From Spirochaetaceae bacterium (GTDB taxonomy: Bacteria > Spirochaetota > Spirochaetia > Treponematales > Treponemataceae): a stretch of DNA of 64,000 nt. Location of the stretch: the NCBI GenBank assembly GCA_017416145.1, contig JAFQDD010000011.1, forward strand, positions 124,001 to 188,000, read 5' to 3'. Under the pieces are notes generated by a model. That model saw only the letters and a list, made by a program, of their open reading frames with translations. It did no database searches and had not been told where the DNA came from. The translations under genes and the position numbers were made by a program. Positions 61,411 to 64,000 of this stretch are shown piece by piece; positions within the stretch are counted from its first letter, which is position 1; every line of letters starts with the position of its first letter.

Positions 61411-62145
61411 TTAAACTTCTATTTTTTCCAAGACTTCTCCGATTTTCTCTTTTATAACAAGCTCAACTCCACTTGGAAGAAAAACATCACCCTTGTTTAT
61501 GAGTACTAAATGTTTTCCTGAAAAATATTGAACCAAACTTGCAGCTGGTTGTACGGTTAAACTAGTTCCACCGATTATTAGGCAATCAGCTTTTGAAATA
61601 GCATCGATTGAGCCTCGAATGATTTTATCATCCAATCCTTCTTCGTATAGCACAACATCTGGTTTTACAATTCCACCGCATTTTGTGCATAGAGGAATAT
61701 CTTTTGCTTTTCTGATAAAATCTGCATCATAAAATGTACCACAATTCACACAATAATTTCTTAAAACGCTTCCATGTAGCTCATAAACTGTTTGGCTTCC
61801 AGCATCCTGATGTAATCCATCTATATTTTGAGTGACTACAGCCTTTAGTTTTCCAGCTTTTTCAAGTTCAGCCAGTTTTTTGTGTGCTTTGTTTGGTAAA
61901 ATCCCTTGAGGAAGAAGTTTTGCTTTGTAAAATCTATAAAATTCCTTTGGATTTGCTTCAAAAAAACTATGACTTATAATTACTTCTGGCGGATAATCCC
62001 ATTCTTGGTGATACAAACCGTCTACACTACGAAAATCTGGAATCCCACTTTCTGTAGAAACTCCAGCACCACCGAAAAATACAATATTTGATGAGTCGTC
62101 AATTATTTTTTGCAATTTAACAATTTGATTATCAATTTGTTCCAT
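61411..62145 (-). CDS. NAD-dependent protein deacylase (sirtuin, CobB/Sir2)
   Basis: The 244-residue enzyme removes acyl groups from lysines using NAD+. The motifs are GAGVSTESGIPDFRS (NAD binding), TQNIDGLH with the catalytic region and ELHGS with the active His, and a zinc site of four cysteines (CVNC and CTKC). The length is that of class U/III sirtuins. TAAAAT lies six bases before the ATG with no ribosome-binding site, another leaderless candidate. Confidence 0.95.
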   Translation of the reverse strand: MEQIDNQIVKLQKIIDDSSNIVFFGGAGVSTESGIPDFRSVDGLYHQEWDYPPEVIISHSFFEANPKEFYRFYKAKLLPQGILPNKAHKKLAELEKAGKLKAVVTQNIDGLHQDAGSQTVYELHGSVLRNYCVNCGTFYDADFIRKAKDIPLCTKCGGIVKPDVVLYEEGLDDKIIRGSIDAISKADCLIIGGTSLTVQPAASLVQYFSGKHLVLINKGDVFLPSGVELVIKEKIGEVLEKIEV

Positions 62146-62200
62146 TTTTATATTTTACCACGAAATATTTGAAAGTGAAATGGTTTGAGAAAAAATCTAA

Positions 62201-62241
62201 AAAAAAGCACCGAAAAATCCCTTAGACTTTTCAGTGCTTTT
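62201..62241 (-). terminator. Terminator of leuS
   Basis: AAAGCAC-C-GAAAA pairs with TTTTC-AGTGCTTT around a short loop, with an A-run on the + strand side that gives T's on the minus strand. Confidence 0.8.
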
Positions 62242-62276
62242 GTAAAAGTTTTATATTATTTTATCTAAATATCAAT

Positions 62277-64000
62277 TTATTTTGCAACGATATTTACGAT
62301 TTTGTTTGGTACAACAATTACTTTTACAATATTTTGACCTTCTGTGTAGCGTTTTACTCCTTCTGTTTCAAGTGCAAGTTTTTCAACTTCGGCTTTATCA
62401 GTGTTCATTGGAACTTCGATTTTATCTCTGATTTTACCGTTTACTTGAATCACGATTGTGCAAGTATCGTCTTTGCAATAGGCTTCGTTGTATGTTGGCC
62501 ATGGTTCGTAAGCGACTGTGTTATTGTTTCCAAGTTTTTGCCAGAGTTCTTCTCCAAGGTGTGGAGCATAAACGCTAATCATTTTTACAAAATCTATCCA
62601 AAGTGATTTTGGCATTTCTTTTAGTTTAGAAGCATCGTTTACGAAAATCATCATTTGGCTAATTGCTGTGTTGAAGCATAAGTTAGCTGTATCTTCTGTA
62701 ACTTTTTTGATAGTTTTGTGAAGTAGCTTTCTCATTGCTTCGTCTGGTTCAGCATCTGTTAGAGGTTTTTCCCCCATTGCCCAAACTTTTTCTAAGAAGC
62801 GGCTTACACCAACTAAACCTTTTGTATTCCAAGGTTTAGAAACTTCTAGTGGTCCCATAAACATTTCGTACATACGAACACTGTCAGCACCGTATTCTCT
62901 AATTACGTCATCTGGGTTAATTACGTTCTTTAGAGATTTTGACATTTTTGCAATTACGCTTTCTAGTTCTTCACCAGTTGCTTTTTCAAAGTATTTGCCG
63001 TCTCTTTCTTCAACTTCGTCTGTAGGAACAAGCGTTTTGTTCTTTCTTTGATATGCAAAAGATGTAATTAATCCTTGGTTTACAAGACGTTGGAATGGTT
63101 CTTTTGTGTTTACTAAGCCCAAATCGTAAAGAACTTTGTGCCAGAAACGAGCATATAACAAGTGTAAAACAGCGTGTTCTGCACCACCAACGTATAAATC
63201 AACTGGCATCCAATATTCGATAGCTTCTTTTGAAGCAAAAGCATCTGGGTTTACTGCGTCTAAGTAGCGTAGGTAATACCAGCAAGAACCGCCCCATTGT
63301 GGCATTGTGTTGGTTTCACGTTTTGCTTTGCCACCACATTTTGGACAAGTACAATTTACCCAAGAATCAATTGCAGCAAGTGGACTTTCTCCAGTTCCTG
63401 TTGGCTGATAACTTTTTACTTCTGGAAGTTTTACTGGTAAATCTTTTTCTGGAACTGGTACACAACCACATTTTTCACAGTGTACTAGAGGAATTGGTTC
63501 TCCCCAATAGCGTTGGCGGCTGTAAATCCAGTCACGTAGTTTATAGTTAATAGCTTTTTTGCCGCAGCCTTTGTCTGAAAGCCATTCTAACATTTTTGCG
63601 ATTGCGTCTGCTTTGTTTAGACCGTCTAAGAATTCACTATTTACGTGGATTCCGTCTTCTGTCCAAGCTTGAGTTTGAACATCAACTTCTGATTTAAGCA
63701 CTTCGATAATTGGAAGATTGAATTTCTTTGCAAATTCCCAGTCTCTGTCGTCGTGAGCAGGAACAGCCATAATTGCACCAGTTCCGTATGAAATCAATAC
63801 GTAGTCTGCAATCCAAATTGGAATAAGTTTTCCGTTTACAGGATTGATAGCATAACTTCCACTGAAAACACCAGTTTTGTCTTTTGCAAGGTCTGTGCGT
63901 TCTAGGTCAGATTTTTTTGCGGCTTCTTCAATGTATGCTTCTACAGCAGCTTTTTGGTCAGCAGTTGTAAGTTTTGAAACAAGCTTGTGTTCTGGAGCAA
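62277..64000 (-). CDS. leuS: Leucyl-tRNA synthetase, C-terminal part (runs off the window)
   Basis: LeuRS charges tRNA-Leu. The frame is open to the end of the window, so the N-terminal part with HIGH lies outside. Visible are the end of the editing domain ([15 protein letters not shown]), the catalytic-domain blocks [17 protein letters not shown] and the KMSKS motif in [15 protein letters not shown], a CxxC zinc-type insertion (CEKCGC, CPKCGG), the anticodon-binding domain, and the C-terminal domain ending [10 protein letters not shown]. The first ATG inside is not the true start. Confidence 0.97.
   Translation of the reverse strand, partial: APEHKLVSKLTTADQKAAVEAYIEEAAKKSDLERTDLAKDKTGVFSGSYAINPVNGKLIPIWIADYVLISYGTGAIMAVPAHDDRDWEFAKKFNLPIIEVLKSEVDVQTQAWTEDGIHVNSEFLDGLNKADAIAKMLEWLSDKGCGKKAINYKLRDWIYSRQRYWGEPIPLVHCEKCGCVPVPEKDLPVKLPEVKSYQPTGTGESPLAAIDSWVNCTCPKCGGKAKRETNTMPQWGGSCWYYLRYLDAVNPDAFASKEAIEYWMPVDLYVGGAEHAVLHLLYARFWHKVLYDLGLVNTKEPFQRLVNQGLITSFAYQRKNKTLVPTDEVEERDGKYFEKATGEELESVIAKMSKSLKNVINPDDVIREYGADSVRMYEMFMGPLEVSKPWNTKGLVGVSRFLEKVWAMGEKPLTDAEPDEAMRKLLHKTIKKVTEDTANLCFNTAISQMMIFVNDASKLKEMPKSLWIDFVKMISVYAPHLGEELWQKLGNNNTVAYEPWPTYNEAYCKDDTCTIVIQVNGKIRDKIEVPMNTDKAEVEKLALETEGVKRYTEGQNIVKVIVVPNKIVNIVAK

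Overview
The window is about 64 kb of AT-rich chromosome from a spirochaete, most probably a Treponema of the rumen/gut, pectin-degrading type. The assignment is an inference. It rests on the many lipoproteins and periplasmic proteins, a 7TM-SpoIIE phosphatase and hybrid signalling kinases, LapA-like and SPOR proteins, an OmpW/TP0733-like barrel, and a divergent pair of secreted pectin enzymes (PL1 pectate lyase, CE8 pectinesterase). No rRNA is present to settle the species. Three tRNA genes are visible, all without encoded CCA.

Layout. 0.1-7.3 kb: acyl-ACP thioesterase, metA-mnmG (overlapping), an alpha/beta hydrolase, a U32 protein and an RluA-type pseudouridine synthase. 7.4-9.9 kb: an HPt protein and a REC-GGDEF-EAL protein on the minus strand. 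9.9-16.7 kb: prmC, a short RelA/SpoT protein, a HIRAN-like protein, a HEAT-repeat exported protein and a lipoprotein with His/Cys-rich repeats. 17.1-21.5 kb: an Rpn nuclease gene, the methionine importer metNIQ and a lipoprotein. 21.6-25.7 kb: an accessory island next to tRNA-Lys (below). 25.8-31.2 kb: DEAD-box helicase, MATE transporter, DUF2721 protein and metY. 31.3-47.5 kb: mostly housekeeping genes (yihY-cNMP fusion, ndk, gpsA, ffh, SPOR protein, coaE, polA, tsaD, two envelope proteins, folD, folE2, miaB, lapA-like, TPR/SPOR protein). 47.6-53.7 kb: SpoIIE phosphatase, hybrid histidine kinase and aldo/keto reductase. 53.9-59.4 kb: the pectin enzymes. 59.5-60.7 kb: a second Rpn locus with a duplicated 3' end. 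61.1-64.0 kb: tRNA-Ala, a CAU tRNA, a sirtuin and the C-terminal part of leuS, which runs off the window.

The most unusual region is 21.9-25.3 kb. A 3,386-bp element is bounded by about 38-bp imperfect terminal inverted repeats and a perfect 8-bp target duplication (AGTTTCCT). It has landed in the loop of a terminator hairpin belonging to a tandem array of tRNA-Lys 3'-end-derived units. It carries only the N-terminal half of an IS1595/ISXO2-type transposase. After that come six near-identical 36-bp repeats, five of them directly preceding one small unknown + strand ORF and the last preceding a split or broken one: an integron-like cassette array inside a transposon, without canonical attC boxes and without an integrase in view.

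The second accessory theme is the two Rpn (PD-(D/E)XK) loci. In both, the C-terminal Gln-rich tail can be started from an internal ATG. In both, the stop codon lies in an out-of-frame copy of the sequence that precedes that ATG, so the tail behaves as a direct-repeat-bounded cassette. At the second locus the tail is duplicated as a free-standing ORF. This fits the published gene-within-gene toxin/antitoxin view of Rpn proteins.

Methionine physiology is coherent: metA carries Glu111 (acetyl-CoA type), metY would use O-acetylhomoserine, and metNIQ imports methionine. Several genes start 6-9 nt after a -10 hexamer with no Shine-Dalgarno sequence, suggesting leaderless transcripts.
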